A stretch of 64,000 nt of DNA from Botrimarina mediterranea (lineage in GTDB: Bacteria > Planctomycetota > Planctomycetia > Pirellulales > Lacipirellulaceae). The translations under genes and the position numbers were made by a program. Shown in pieces: positions 1-9,287 of this stretch. The first letter of the stretch is position 1, and each line of letters begins with the position of its first letter. A model generated the notes under the pieces. That model saw only the letters and a list, made by a program, of their open reading frames with translations, was not told the DNA's origin and ran no database searches. The stretch is taken from positions 5,764,862 to 5,828,861 of the forward strand of contig NZ_CP036349.1 in the NCBI RefSeq assembly GCF_007753265.1, given 5' to 3'.

Positions 1-362
1 TTGGCGTCGTAGTACGGCTTGATGCGGTTGACGAAGTCGGTCGCTTCGTTGATGGCGTCTTGTTTGACCGTCGCCGACAACGGGTTCATTGCCGTGTTGG
101 GGTAGCCATAATGGTACGGCCCGATCGGGATGCCCGCGGCGCGGGAATTGTTCATGTTCGACGCGAACTGGGAGTCGTAATCGACGGTCCCCATCGTCGC
201 CCGGGCGAATCCAAACTGGACGCCGGCGTTTTTCATCGAGTTCCAGTTGACGCTCGATTGCCAAGACGACACGTCGACCCCCAACAACGCGGCGTCGGCG
301 CGGTCGCCGGCAAAAACGCAAAGCGACAAAACCGCGGCGGTCAAAACTTTCTGGTAGCGCAT
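1..362 (-). CDS. GH25 family lysozyme (muramidase), 3' end beyond window
   Basis: The protein starts at an ATG (362-360) and runs leftwards out of the window; about 120 residues are visible. A hydrophobic signal peptide (about residues 1-24, ending near ADA) is followed by the hallmark start of glycoside hydrolase family 25: GVDVSSWQ, then FARATMG, then GPYHYGYP. GH25 enzymes cleave the MurNAc-GlcNAc bond of peptidoglycan, and the Asp of VDVSS corresponds to a conserved active-site acid. Export to the periplasm or cell surface is inferred from the signal peptide. The C-terminal half with the DxE catalytic pair cannot be seen. The next gene is divergent, so the two may share a promoter region between 362 and 491. 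Confidence 0.85.
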   Translation of the reverse strand, partial: MRYQKVLTAAVLSLCVFAGDRADAALLGVDVSSWQSSVNWNSMKNAGVQFGFARATMGTVDYDSQFASNMNNSRAAGIPIGPYHYGYPNTAMNPLSATVKQDAINEATDFVNRIKPYYDA

Positions 363-490
363 CGCACACTGTTCCGGTAGCTACGGGGGCGCCCGCCGCG
401 CCGGCGGTTGCCGCTGGCGTGCCCGGCTGGGCATACTGCCCGCTGATGTGGCCCTTCTCTCAATCCACCCATTCTGACGGAACCGCCGCC

Positions 491-1999
491 ATGACGCCTC
501 ACCCGAGCCGAAACTTCCGCGCAGCCCTCGCATTGCTTTGCGCACTCGCCGCCACCCCTGTGTGCCTCGCTGCCCAGCCGAAGGACGAGGGATCGGGCTG
601 GCAGGACCTGTTGGCCGTGGACGCTCTGACCGACGGCTGGCGGGGCTACAAGACCGACACTCCGCCCGGGGCCTGGAGCCTCAAGGACGGCCTCCTCACC
701 GGCGCTGGCACAGGCGGCGACTTGGTGACCCGTGAGGAGTACGGCGACTTCGACCTGCGGTTCGAGTTCAAAATCGCCAAGGGCGGCAACAGCGGCGTGA
801 TCTACCTCGCCAGCGAAGCGGGCCAGTACGCCTACGAGACGGGCCCCGAGTACCAAGTCCTCGACCCCGAGTACCCCGGCGTCAACGAGAAGAACGGCCC
901 CGGCGCCCTCTACGATCTCTACCCCGTCCCGCTGACGGTCTCAAAGCCCGCCGGCGAGTGGAACACGGGCCGCATCGTCATCCGCGACGGCCACGTCGAG
1001 CACTGGCTCAACGACCAGAAGGTCGTCGACGCCAAGATCGGGTCGGACGAATGGAACCAACGCGTCGCCGGCAGCAAGTTCGCCGACTGGAAAGGCTTCG
1101 GCGAAAACAAGCAAGGCTTCATCGCGTTGCAAGACCACGGCTCGCCAGTCACCTACCGCAACGTACGCATCAAGCGACTGGATGGTGAAGACTCCGACGG
1201 CGATAGCAAGGTTTCGCAAGACGATGGTCCGAAGCGGTTGCTCTTCGTCACGCAGAGCCAGGGCTTCGTCCACTCGACCGTCAATCGCAAGCAGCACGAG
1301 CTGTCACACGCCGAGCAGATCCTCACCGAGCTGGGCGTCCGCAGCGGCGACTTCCGCGTCGATTGCACGCAAGACGTCGCGACCGACTTTACTCCCGAAT
1401 TGCTCGAGAACTACGACGTGGTCGCGTTCTACACCACCGGCGACCTGCCGATCCCCGAGGCGACGCGGGAGTGGTTCCTCAACACCTGGCTTGCCGAAGA
1501 GGGCCACGGCTTCTTGGGCGTCCACTCGGCCGCCGACACCTATCACAACTACGAGCCCTTCTGGGACATGATCGGCGGCACGTTCGTTGAACACCCATGG
1601 ACGGCCGACACCGATGTCGTGATCAAGGTCCACGCCGACGACCACCCCGCGTCGAAGCCCTGGGGCGCCGCTGGGACGCGGATCCCGCTCAAGGAAGAGA
1701 TCTATATGTTCAAGCACTGGCAGCCCGAGAAGGTGCGCGTGCTGATGTCGCTCGACATGGAGAAGACGGCGCTCAAGCGTCCGGTCCACATCCCCATCCT
1801 CTGGGTGAAGAACTACGGCAAAGGCCGCGTCATGCATATGAGCATGGGCCACCGCGAAGACGTCTGGACCAACCCGCAGTACCAAGAGTCCCTGATCGGC
1901 GGCGTCCGCTGGCTGCTCGGCAAAGAAGAGGGCGACGCGACGCCCAACCCCGAGCTCTCGGCGGCGGAGCAGAAAATTGCCGAAACCGCGGCGAAGTGA
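491..1999 (+). CDS. Exported DUF1080 (3-keto-disaccharide hydrolase-like) and ThuA-like fusion protein
   Basis: I chose the ATG at 491 because a clear signal peptide follows (ALALLCALAATPVCLAA); 24 upstream codons in frame do not look coding. The protein is 502 residues. About residues 33-232 form a DUF1080 domain, a concanavalin-like fold with GNSGVIYLAS and the GFIALQDHGSPVTYRNVRIK ending. About residues 248-485 form a ThuA-like amidotransferase-fold domain with FLGVHSAADTYHNY and GRVMHMSMGH. This fusion is frequent in planctomycetes. Family knowledge points to turnover of modified sugars in the periplasm, but the substrate is unknown. The gene stands alone, convergent with smpB across a long palindrome. 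Confidence 0.85.
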   Translation: MTPHPSRNFRAALALLCALAATPVCLAAQPKDEGSGWQDLLAVDALTDGWRGYKTDTPPGAWSLKDGLLTGAGTGGDLVTREEYGDFDLRFEFKIAKGGNSGVIYLASEAGQYAYETGPEYQVLDPEYPGVNEKNGPGALYDLYPVPLTVSKPAGEWNTGRIVIRDGHVEHWLNDQKVVDAKIGSDEWNQRVAGSKFADWKGFGENKQGFIALQDHGSPVTYRNVRIKRLDGEDSDGDSKVSQDDGPKRLLFVTQSQGFVHSTVNRKQHELSHAEQILTELGVRSGDFRVDCTQDVATDFTPELLENYDVVAFYTTGDLPIPEATREWFLNTWLAEEGHGFLGVHSAADTYHNYEPFWDMIGGTFVEHPWTADTDVVIKVHADDHPASKPWGAAGTRIPLKEEIYMFKHWQPEKVRVLMSLDMEKTALKRPVHIPILWVKNYGKGRVMHMSMGHREDVWTNPQYQESLIGGVRWLLGKEEGDATPNPELSAAEQKIAETAAK

Positions 2000-2027
2000 T
2001 TAATCAACGGATTAGCGTCGAAGCGTA

Positions 2028-2151
2028 AGCCCCGGAGGGGCGGCAGCGCGTAGCCAGGGGCGCAAGCCCCTGGTAGTCGGCAGTAAACAAACGGAGAGCC
2101 GCTTACCAAGGGCTCGCGCCCCTGGCTACGCGCTTTCGCCCCTCCGGGGCT
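2028..2151. repeat. Long intergenic palindrome between convergent genes
   Basis: Left arm from 2028 reads AAGCCCCGGAGGGGCGG then GCGTAGCCAGGGGCGCAAGC; the right arm (2105-2151) is its near-perfect complement, ending GCCCCTCCGGGGCT. It fills the gap between two gene 3' ends (1999 and 2172) and could act as a bidirectional terminator. There is no clean T-run, so that role is inferred from position. Confidence 0.8.
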
Positions 2152-2171
2152 GACCTTTGGCGTTTTGACGC

Positions 2172-2672
2172 TCAATCCCTTCCGCGGCCCTTGATGGCCC
2201 GGTCCATGTCTCGCTTGGCAGTCTTTTCTTTCAGCGACTCGCGCTTGTCGTACGTCTTCTTGCCGCGGCAGAGGCCCAGCAGCAGCTTTGCCTTGCCCTC
2301 TTTGAAGTACATCTTGAGCGGCACCAGCGTGAGGTTCTTCTCATAGGCCCGCGCGGCGAACTTGTTAATCTCGCGGCGGTGCATGAGCAGCTTGCGGCGG
2401 CGTTTGGGCTCGTGCTGCTCGTGCGTGGCGTTGCGGTACTCCTCGATGTTGCAGCCGACGAGCCAGACCTCGCCCTTGTCCATGCGGGCGTAGGCCTCGT
2501 CGAGCGACATGCGTCCCTCACGCAGGCTCTTCACCTCGCTCCCCACCAGTACGATGCCACACTCGAGGTGATCGAGCACCTCGTACGCGAACCGCGACTT
2601 GCGGTTGGTGGCGATCGTCTTTTCGTTGGGGTTGTCCCCCTTCTTGGCGGACGATTTTGGTTTCTGGGCCAC
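2172..2672 (-). CDS. smpB: SsrA-binding protein SmpB
   Basis: This 166-residue protein is recognisable end to end: NRKSRFAYEVLDHLECGIVL, GSEVKSLREGRMSL, EYRNATHEQHEPKRRRKLL and the basic C-terminal tail with KKTYDKRESLKEK. SmpB binds tmRNA and brings it to ribosomes stalled on broken messages, so that the nascent chain is tagged for proteolysis. The length is usual for the family. The start is a GTG at 2672, followed by a lysine-rich extension of about 18 residues before the conserved core. No tmRNA gene was seen in the window. Transcription runs towards the palindrome at 2028-2151. Confidence 0.97.
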   Translation of the reverse strand: MAQKPKSSAKKGDNPNEKTIATNRKSRFAYEVLDHLECGIVLVGSEVKSLREGRMSLDEAYARMDKGEVWLVGCNIEEYRNATHEQHEPKRRRKLLMHRREINKFAARAYEKNLTLVPLKMYFKEGKAKLLLGLCRGKKTYDKRESLKEKTAKRDMDRAIKGRGRD

Positions 2673-2733
2673 AGCAGTAATCAGTAGTCAGAGGTCAGCA
2701 GTCAGGCGCGAGGTGGTTAGCCGAACGAGGGGC

Positions 2734-2809
2734 GGCGAGCCGGCGACGTTAGTCGTCGGTGTGAAGCGGGTACTCACGTCACACCGACGACTAACGTCGC
2801 CGGCTCGCC
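2734..2809. repeat. Perfect 31-bp-stem palindrome, GGCGAGCCGG family
   Basis: Arms 2734-2764 and 2779-2809 are exact reverse complements, beginning GGCGAGCCGGCGACGTTAGT, with a 14-base spacer containing GGGTAC. It begins 15 bases past the stop of the DUF1559 gene on the minus strand, where it would form a very stable 3' hairpin. Confidence 0.9.
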
Positions 2810-2824
2810 ATTGTTCGCTATCGC

Positions 2825-3976
2825 TCAATAGTCCCCCGCCGCTAGCGGCGGGAGCGTGCGGAACACCGAGTCGTTGTGTTCAACTGGCTCGACGCACTTG
2901 CTTCCTTGCACCGTGAGCAGACGCTGGTAGACCGAGTAATCGACCGTCGTGGCGATCGTCCGCACGGCGCCGCTCGCCATCACCACGTTGAAGACGCCCG
3001 AGTGGCCGCTGGAGGGCCGGGCGAACTGCGGCGTTGTGGACGGATACTCCGGACTGGGGCCCTCCGCTGAGAAGGGGATCATCGCGCCGCTCGTGAAGGG
3101 GCTCCATTCGCGGTCGCCGCCCCCATGCTGCGCGGGGTCGAGCCACACGACGCCCAGCTGCTGCTCACCCGGCAGACTCAGCGCCGCTGCGGCCCACGTG
3201 TAGGCGCCCTCCTTCTGGATGTTCTCGGCGAGCAGGATCGTGTTCTCGGCGCCGTCTCCCTTGCTGACGTCGCCGGAGTCCATCTTCACGTTGCCGAACG
3301 TCAAGTTGTGGAAGACGCCGTTGGCGCGGTGATCACCTTCGATGGCGGTGAAGGCGGCGCGGTCGAAGGCGCTCGCCAGGGATCCGCTGGTGGTGTACCA
3401 GTCCCACGCGCCGGTGTTCGCCGAGTAGCTCAAGCCTGCGTTGCCTTCGACCGACGTCAGCTCGGTGTCGTCGGGACATATGTACGCCGCGATGGGGCGG
3501 ATCAGGGCGCGGTCGTCACTCACGTCGATCGTGCTGTCCACCATATTGTCATAGATTTGACCGCCCTCGATCTCGTTTAAGATCATCGCCGCCCAACTGA
3601 CGCGGGAGTCGTCGTACACCTTTGCGGGGGTTGTTACGGTGACGGATTGAAACCGCGATCCGCTCAAACCGTTAACTTGGGGCACCAGGAAGTTTTTCTC
3701 GTTGGGCGCCTGGCCCGGCCGCTTGCCTTGTTGCAACGACTGCACGTAACCCGGGTAGCTTTGCTTCTGCGTCTCGTAGTTGATGATCGCTTTGCCGATC
3801 TGGCTCAGGTTGTTGGTGCACTGCGCCCGGCGTGCCGCGCTGCGGGCCGCTTGGACGCCCCCGAGGATCAACGCCGTCAACGTGCCGATGATGGCAATCA
3901 CCACCAGCAGCTCGACGAGCGTGAAGCCGGGGCGTGGACGGTGAGCGCGAGTCGCTTGGCGTGGAGGCGTGGTCAT
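2825..3976 (-). CDS. DUF1559 family protein with prepilin-like N-terminus
   Basis: 383 residues. After a short basic leader ([16 protein letters not shown]) comes [15 protein letters not shown], the class III prepilin cleavage site and hydrophobic helix of type IV pilin and type II pseudopilin proteins; cleavage is expected before GF or after the glycine. The remainder is a DUF1559 (SBP_bac_10) domain. The usual C-terminal H-x9-DG motif is weak here: it reads [17 protein letters not shown], with SG replacing DG. These proteins are hugely expanded in planctomycetes and are assumed to be envelope or surface components handled by a pseudopilus machinery; no precise role is known. A second copy lies at 57959-59005. 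Confidence 0.9.
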   Translation of the reverse strand: MTTPPRQATRAHRPRPGFTLVELLVVIAIIGTLTALILGGVQAARSAARRAQCTNNLSQIGKAIINYETQKQSYPGYVQSLQQGKRPGQAPNEKNFLVPQVNGLSGSRFQSVTVTTPAKVYDDSRVSWAAMILNEIEGGQIYDNMVDSTIDVSDDRALIRPIAAYICPDDTELTSVEGNAGLSYSANTGAWDWYTTSGSLASAFDRAAFTAIEGDHRANGVFHNLTFGNVKMDSGDVSKGDGAENTILLAENIQKEGAYTWAAAALSLPGEQQLGVVWLDPAQHGGGDREWSPFTSGAMIPFSAEGPSPEYPSTTPQFARPSSGHSGVFNVVMASGAVRTIATTVDYSVYQRLLTVQGSKCVEPVEHNDSVFRTLPPLAAGDY

Positions 3977-4047
3977 GGAGGGTTCGTCGCTGGTTGGCGG
4001 ACAGGCGCTACGGACGCCGCACGATAAGCGGAGCGTTCTGGTATTTC

Positions 4048-4129
4048 GAAGTGGGAAGTTGGAAGGGGGAAGTTGGAATAAAGCTCCGCTCGCGCGTCAT
4101 CCCACTTCCCACTTCCAACCTCCCACTTT
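4048..4129. repeat. Imperfect inverted repeat of GGGAAGT-rich sequence
   Basis: The left arm contains GAAGTGGGAAGTTGGAAG and the right arm contains CCCACTTCCCACTTCCAACC, separated by about 25 bases. It lies between the DUF1559 gene and the divergent MscS gene. The word content differs from the GGCGAGCCGG palindromes, so it appears to be a separate family. It may overlap a promoter; none could be assigned. Confidence 0.65.
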
Positions 4130-4269
4130 GGTCGGGTTCGCCGCTGGCGCCCTTGCCGATCGCTCGCCAAGAGGCACGATGGTGCAGTATCGCCGAATCC
4201 CCCCAAAATTGCCAGCAAACCCGCTCGGGACCGCCCACGAGCGGCCCCGATAGCCCCCGTGGGAGCCGC

Positions 4270-6186
4270 ATGCAAAGACGCCCCTCCATGAGTCGTCCCC
4301 TCGTCCGCTGGTCGCTCCTCGGCCTAAGTCTGCTCGCCTTCGGCGCTGCGCTCCCGGTGGCGCGCGCCGACGTCACGGCCGCGGCGAACGGCGAATCGGC
4401 CCCCGCCGAGAAGCCCGCCGAGCCCGAGGTCCCCGCCGAGATGCTAACGCCTCAGGCGGCGCTGGAGGCCTTTGTGAAACGCATGCAGGCGAACGAGAAA
4501 TCGTCCGCCGCCGAGCTGCTCGACCTCTCGCAACTGAGCGCCGTCGCCGCCGACAGCCGCGGCGCCGACCTTGCTTACAAGCTCTTCCGCCTGATCCCCG
4601 CGGTCGGCGACCCGCCAACCCAGGGCGGCGAGAGCGAGATCAACCCCTGGTACCTTCAAAAAGAAGGCTCTTCGGCCAAGGTCGATTTCGAGAAGGCGGA
4701 GTCCAACCCCGACTACGAGCAGTCGTGGTCGCTGGAGAATTGGCTTCTCTACTCGGCCCCGGAAGCCGAGCAGATCACCATCGCGCGCGACGGCGTCGGC
4801 CGCTGGCGGTTTAGCGCCGAGACGGTCGCTGTCATCGACCCCCTCTACGAGCAGTTCGAGAAGCGGATCGACGAACTCGCCGAGAAGCGCGCCGAGTTGA
4901 CTGCCGCCAATGGCGACACGACCGCGACCGAAACCGAACCGACCGAGACCTTCGGCGTCTGGGTCCGCAAGCAGTTCCCACAGAGTTGGCGGACAACGCA
5001 CTTCTTGCTGCCGACCTACCAGTGGTTGCTGCTCGCCGCGTTCATCCCGCTAGGCTGGCTCGCCGACTGGCTGACGCGGAGGGTGATGACCTGGATCGGC
5101 GACATGCTCCTGTTTCGGATCGACCCCGATTTCGTCGAAGAGCACAAAACCACCGCCGGCGTTTGGCAACCGGTCGGCCGCCTCGCCAACGCCGCGGTCT
5201 GGGTGTTTGGGGCGCGGTTTATTGAGTTGTCGCCCACCCTTACGAGCATCCTGCTCAATGGGTTGGTGATCGTGACCATCGTCGCCGCCGTGCTCGCGCT
5301 CTTCCGCGTGCTGGACCTGGTCGGTGATTATTTCACCCGCCGCGCGAAGAGAAGCAGCCGACAGTTCGATAACCTCTTCATTCCGCTGGCGAACTCTACC
5401 GCCAAGATCGCGATTGGCGTGGTTGGCGTGATCGCCACGATCGCGACCTTCAGCGATGAACTCCCTTCCACCTTGCTCGGCGGTCTGGGCATCGGCGGTA
5501 TCGCGATCGCCTTGGCGAGCCAAGAGACGCTCTCGAACTTCGTCGGCTCGATCACGCTCCTCTTCGATCGGCCCTTCGAGGTCGGCGACTACGTAAAGAT
5601 CGACAACGTGGAGGGTTCCATTGAATCCCTCGGCTTCCGCAGCACTCGGATACGCACCCCGCTCGACTCGGAGGTGACGCTCCCCAACAGCAAGCTGGCG
5701 TCGTCGAGCATCGACAACCTCGGCCGCCGCAAGTACCGCCGCTACCTGACGTTGTTGGGCGTCGAGTACAGCACCACGCCCGAGCGGATCGAAGCCTTCT
5801 GCGAGGGCATCCGTGAGCTCATCCGCCGGCACCCCCACACCCGCAAGGACTTCTACGCGGCGTACCTGCACAACTTCGGCGCCAACTCGCTCGACATCCA
5901 GCTGCTGGTCTTCTTCGAAGTGCCCGACTACGCCACGGAGCTGCGCGAGCGGCACCGGCTGCTGGCCGACGTCCTCCGGCTGGCGGCGGAGCTCGGCGTC
6001 TCGTTCGCTTTCCCGACGCAGACGCTCTACCTCCAAAAGGGCGAGAAGTGCGAGGTCCCCGAGCTCAGCGACGAAACCCCCGACCGCAGCGGCGCCCGCA
6101 CGGCCGCCAAGATCGCCGGCGAGCTGCCGAACTACCAGGACCGCCCCGGCCCGGTAAAGTTCCCGGGGGCTACCCAGTTCGAGTAA
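4270..6186 (+). CDS. Mechanosensitive ion channel, MscS family, with long N-terminal extension
   Basis: The start is put at ATG 4270, preceded by GGGAGCC; ATG 4288 is an alternative, and both give a signal peptide (WSLLGLSLLAFGAALPVARA). The product is about 638 residues. Residues of roughly 45-230 are an acidic periplasmic region, followed by about four membrane segments between residues 250 and 400. The MscS core (about 367-585) has TLLGGLGIGGIAIALASQET, the pore-lining helix, and GDYVKIDNVEGSIESLGFRS of the beta domain. Such channels open when membrane tension rises after osmotic downshock and release solutes. Large N-terminal extensions are known in MscK- and YbdG-like members. The gene appears monocistronic and ends just before a palindrome. 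Confidence 0.93.
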   Translation: MQRRPSMSRPLVRWSLLGLSLLAFGAALPVARADVTAAANGESAPAEKPAEPEVPAEMLTPQAALEAFVKRMQANEKSSAAELLDLSQLSAVAADSRGADLAYKLFRLIPAVGDPPTQGGESEINPWYLQKEGSSAKVDFEKAESNPDYEQSWSLENWLLYSAPEAEQITIARDGVGRWRFSAETVAVIDPLYEQFEKRIDELAEKRAELTAANGDTTATETEPTETFGVWVRKQFPQSWRTTHFLLPTYQWLLLAAFIPLGWLADWLTRRVMTWIGDMLLFRIDPDFVEEHKTTAGVWQPVGRLANAAVWVFGARFIELSPTLTSILLNGLVIVTIVAAVLALFRVLDLVGDYFTRRAKRSSRQFDNLFIPLANSTAKIAIGVVGVIATIATFSDELPSTLLGGLGIGGIAIALASQETLSNFVGSITLLFDRPFEVGDYVKIDNVEGSIESLGFRSTRIRTPLDSEVTLPNSKLASSSIDNLGRRKYRRYLTLLGVEYSTTPERIEAFCEGIRELIRRHPHTRKDFYAAYLHNFGANSLDIQLLVFFEVPDYATELRERHRLLADVLRLAAELGVSFAFPTQTLYLQKGEKCEVPELSDETPDRSGARTAAKIAGELPNYQDRPGPVKFPGATQFE

Positions 6187-6203
6187 TCCTCGCCAATTGA
6201 GAA

Positions 6204-6282
6204 CGTCTGAGCCGGGGGCGCTAGCCCTCGGTGGGATTCGGGTACCAGCTACCCACCGAGGGCTAGCGCCCCGGCTCAGACG
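6204..6282. repeat. Palindrome with about 32-bp stem, downstream of the MscS gene
   Basis: Arms begin CGTCTGAGCCGGGGGCGCTA at 6204 and are matched by the complement ending at 6282, with one extra G in the left arm. The spacer contains GGTACC. It starts 18 bases after the MscS stop codon, so it is placed to act as a 3' hairpin for that message. Confidence 0.88.
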
Positions 6283-6383
6283 CACCGTGAGGGGTTAACG
6301 CCGCCCCGGAACCTCTCCACTCGCCGCCCGAGCGGCTACAATCTCCCGCAGCTGCCAACCGCACCTACCGGAATCGCCGCGTG

Positions 6384-7427
6384 ATGACTCCCCTCTTCGC
6401 TGCCGCCCCGCTCACCGCTGCCCCCCTTGCTGCTCAGGCCGCTCCGCTTCTCGCCCAGGGTCTGGCTGAGAATCTCTTCGTGCAGGCGGTCCTGGTCGTC
6501 GTCATCATCGGCGCCGCGCTCCTGCTGGCGTTCTTCTTGCTCAACTACGGGCGCGTCTGGCTGCAGGCGTTCATGTCGAACGTTCCGATGAACCCGTTCG
6601 ACCTGGTGTTCATGAGCCTGCGCCAAGTCCATGCGAAGACGATCGTCGACGCCCGCATCCAGGCGATGCAGGCCGGCGTCGGGCAGGACCCAACCTCGGG
6701 CATCACGACCAAGCGTCTCGAGGCCCACTACCTCGCCGGCGGCAACGTGCCGCGGGTCATCAGCGCGATTATCGCCGCCCACCGGGCCGACATCGACCTC
6801 GACTTCGACCGCGCCGCGGCGATCGACCTCGCCGGCCGCGACGTGCTCGACGCCGTGAAGACCAGCGTCTATCCGAAGGTGATCGACTGCCCCGACCCGG
6901 AGAAGTCGCCGCGCTCGACCCTCAGCGCCGTGGCGAAGAACGGCGTCGAGGTGAAGGTCCGCGCCCGCGTCACCGTCCGCACCAACCTCAAGCAGCTCAT
7001 CGGCGGCGCCACCGAGGAGACAATCATCGCCCGCGTCGGCGAGGGGATCATCACCGCGATCGGCTCGTCGTCAGACCAATTCGCCGTGATGGAGAACCCC
7101 GACCGCATCAGCAAGGCGGTGCTCGAACGCGGCCTCGACGCGCACACGGCGTTCGAGATCGTGTCGATCGACATCGCCGACATCGACATCGGCGAGAACA
7201 TCGGCGCCCGCCTCCAAGCCGACCAGGCCGAGGCCGACACCCGCAAGGCCCAGGCGATGGCCGAGAAGCGTCGCGCCGACGCGATCGCCCGCGAGCAAGA
7301 GATGAAGGCCCAGGTCGCTTACCAACGCGGCCAAGTCGTCGCCGCCGAAGCCGAAGTCCCCCGCGCGATGGCCGACGCGTTCCGGAAGGGAAATCTCGGC
7401 GTCCTGACGAAGAGCTCGACACCCTGA
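6384..7427 (+). CDS. floA: Flotillin-like protein FloA (SPFH, formerly UPF0365)
   Basis: About 347 residues. The ATG at 6384 follows directly on an in-frame GTG at 6381, either of which may be used. An N-terminal membrane helix ([21 protein letters not shown]) is followed by the conserved FloA block [20 protein letters not shown], the SPFH region ([18 protein letters not shown]) and the flotillin coiled coil rich in EA and [11 protein letters not shown]. FloA is a membrane-anchored scaffold that organises functional membrane microdomains. Neighbouring genes are not an obvious nfeD partner, which is often seen with floA in other bacteria. Confidence 0.95.
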   Translation: MTPLFAAAPLTAAPLAAQAAPLLAQGLAENLFVQAVLVVVIIGAALLLAFFLLNYGRVWLQAFMSNVPMNPFDLVFMSLRQVHAKTIVDARIQAMQAGVGQDPTSGITTKRLEAHYLAGGNVPRVISAIIAAHRADIDLDFDRAAAIDLAGRDVLDAVKTSVYPKVIDCPDPEKSPRSTLSAVAKNGVEVKVRARVTVRTNLKQLIGGATEETIIARVGEGIITAIGSSSDQFAVMENPDRISKAVLERGLDAHTAFEIVSIDIADIDIGENIGARLQADQAEADTRKAQAMAEKRRADAIAREQEMKAQVAYQRGQVVAAEAEVPRAMADAFRKGNLGVLTKSSTP

Positions 7428-7432
7428 CGGGC

Positions 7433-7516
7433 GAGATGACAGAGGTTAGATGGCAGATGATAGAGATTGAGCTTGCGGCTCTTCCCTATCATCTACCCTC
7501 TGCCATCTATCATCTC
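7433..7516. repeat. Imperfect inverted repeat, GATGATAGATGGCAGA type
   Basis: The left side holds AGATGGCAGATGATAG and the right side CTATCATCTACCCTCTGCC followed by ATCTATCATCTC. It fills the 90-base gap between the convergent floA and lipoprotein genes. The low-complexity ATGATAG words mark it as a different family from the GC-rich palindromes. Confidence 0.7.
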
Positions 7517-7521
7517 TTTTA

Positions 7522-8226
7522 CTACTGCTTCTTCAACGCGTACTCGATCGCCAGCGCGTTGAACGGCTCGTTCTCTTCGTCGACTTCCGAGACAAGCACC
7601 CATCGGTCGTCGCGATACTCCAGATTAAAACAGCGTTGGGTCTCGCCCGGGTCGATCTCGTGGACGCCCGAGCTGCCCAGGCGGCTGGCGGCCTCTTCCC
7701 GTGAGGGGACGATCAGCGATTCCATCGGGGGCATCCCCTCACCGAGCGGCTCGTCGTCGGCCCGCTTTTGCCGTCGGCTGCTCGACTCCTCGTCACTCTC
7801 TTCCTTCTCCGACTTGGTCGGCAGGGTGACGGTGACCTTCGCCTTGGTGATCAGGCAGAGCTGCGCGCGAGGGACATCGTCCTCGCCGTCGGGCGGCGTG
7901 ATCGTGTGCTTGACTTTCACCTTGGCGGCGGTGATCGGCGTGCCGGCGGGAGCGTCGTATTCCGCTACGGCGTCGGCGGTCCCGAACGCGCTGTCATTGA
8001 GTTTGTCTTCGAGCGCGCCGACGATCCGTTCGAATCGCTCCTCGGGAGTCGGCGGCGGCGGGGGCGGCTCGACGGGCTCGGGCGCCGGCTCACAGCCCGC
8101 CACCAAGCCGAACATCAGCGCCCCCAGTATCAACGTCCCGAATCCCAGCGGTCGGGTCCCCGGGCAGAGGGCCGGCATGCGGCGTCTGCCGCGAGAGGGA
8201 ACGCTCGTCTTCGAGGCCTGGGTCAT
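7522..8226 (-). CDS. Putative lipoprotein of unknown function
   Basis: 234 residues. The N-terminus has an arginine-rich stretch and a hydrophobic segment ending LVAGC, a typical lipobox with the lipidated Cys at residue 45 (residue 29 if the second ATG at 8178 is used). A proline run PEPVEPPPPPPTPEERFERI follows, then a region with two predicted beta-rich parts around VKVKHTITPP and KAKVTVTLP separated by an acidic and basic linker (EKEESDEESSSRRQKR). I do not recognise the family. It is probably anchored to a membrane and matured by Lnt, whose gene lies at 51567. It may form one transcript with the exported protein gene upstream at 8395-9093. Confidence 0.7.
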   Translation of the reverse strand: MTQASKTSVPSRGRRRMPALCPGTRPLGFGTLILGALMFGLVAGCEPAPEPVEPPPPPPTPEERFERIVGALEDKLNDSAFGTADAVAEYDAPAGTPITAAKVKVKHTITPPDGEDDVPRAQLCLITKAKVTVTLPTKSEKEESDEESSSRRQKRADDEPLGEGMPPMESLIVPSREEAASRLGSSGVHEIDPGETQRCFNLEYRDDRWVLVSEVDEENEPFNALAIEYALKKQ

Positions 8227-8394
8227 CGGTCGCCCTACATCACGGTCTTCGCTATCGCGGACCGCAGCGGCCCGTCCTGCTGGGAGGATAGCACCGGGGG
8301 GAAGAGAAGACTATTTCTCTTGGCGCCCGTCGCTCGGCGTCGATCGCCGCAGCGGTCCGGACAGGCCGCAAAATCGCCACAACTGCACGCGTCG

Positions 8395-9093
8395 TCAGAA
8401 CGCCCCGAACGGGTCTTCTTCGTCCGCCGCCTCGGCGCCCGTGTCGCTGCCGAAGGGGTCGGCGTCGGCGCCGAACGGGTCGTCGGCGCCATCGACCTCC
8501 GCCTGCGGCTCGGGGGCCTCGGCAGCTACCGCTCCGCCAAACGGGTTGTCTTCCTCGGAATCCGCCGTTGCCGCCGGCGCCCCGGCCGGCATCGCGTCGC
8601 CGGCCCCGAGCATAGCGCCAAGCGCCTTGAGCGGGTCCTTGCGGAACGAGATCGCGTCGCTGTCGGCGAAGGGATTCTTCTGCGATTCCGACGCCGGGCT
8701 CACGGCCAGCAGCGGGCGATTCGGATCGGGCAGCGGCGCCACGACAACCGCTTGCTTCAGTTCACTCGGCGATTTGACGGTCGCCAACGCCTCTAGCGGC
8801 AACTTGAAGCGACGCCGCAACGCCGCGGTCTGAGCGGGAGTCAACTCGGCGTAGTGGTAGCCAAGAGGCGATGCAGCGGGACCGACTTCCGGCATCGCCG
8901 CGGGGTCGAAGCGACGTTCCACCGCCGGCGACGCGGACTCTGCCGCGGCTTCCCCAGCAGGAGCGTCCTCCGAGGCAGCGCCTAAAGCTGGTGTGCTAAG
9001 GGCCGTTGCGGTAATGGCCGTCGCCGCCAGGCATGCCGGCGCCACGACCAAGTGGACGATGGCTCTCACGGTGGCTGCGAAATGGAACTGCAT
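8395..9093 (-). CDS. Exported protein with C-terminal DPFG repeats, unknown function
   Basis: 232 residues, with a signal peptide (about residues 1-40, ending near PALGA) and an Ala/Glu-rich mature part. One ordered stretch is LTPAQTAALRRRFKLPLEALATVK. The C-terminal third repeats NPFADSD, NPFGGA, DPFGADADPFGSD and DPFGAF, giving a strongly acidic tail. Comparable (D/N)PF motifs are common in intrinsically disordered planctomycete proteins, but no function is established. It lies upstream of the lipoprotein gene on the same strand with a gap of about 170 bases. Confidence 0.65.
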   Translation of the reverse strand: MQFHFAATVRAIVHLVVAPACLAATAITATALSTPALGAASEDAPAGEAAAESASPAVERRFDPAAMPEVGPAASPLGYHYAELTPAQTAALRRRFKLPLEALATVKSPSELKQAVVVAPLPDPNRPLLAVSPASESQKNPFADSDAISFRKDPLKALGAMLGAGDAMPAGAPAATADSEEDNPFGGAVAAEAPEPQAEVDGADDPFGADADPFGSDTGAEAADEEDPFGAF

Positions 9094-9287
9094 CGTCGTC
9101 GCCCTGATCCCACACGTTCCGGATAATAACCGCCGCGCGCCACCTATCCCGATAGCGCCGGAAAGCCTTGATTATAATCGAGGCGGTGGCTAATTCCAAA
9201 TTGCCGGGCCGGGATCACCGGAGCAAATCGCCGCCGCTCCGTCGCTGAAAATAAAGGCCCCTGTACAGCCTCTCCCGCGAAAAAATC

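Noticed and set aside
7436-8833. 465-residue open frame on the plus strand
   Set aside because: It overlaps two exported protein genes on the other strand and is Ser/Ala-rich without motifs.
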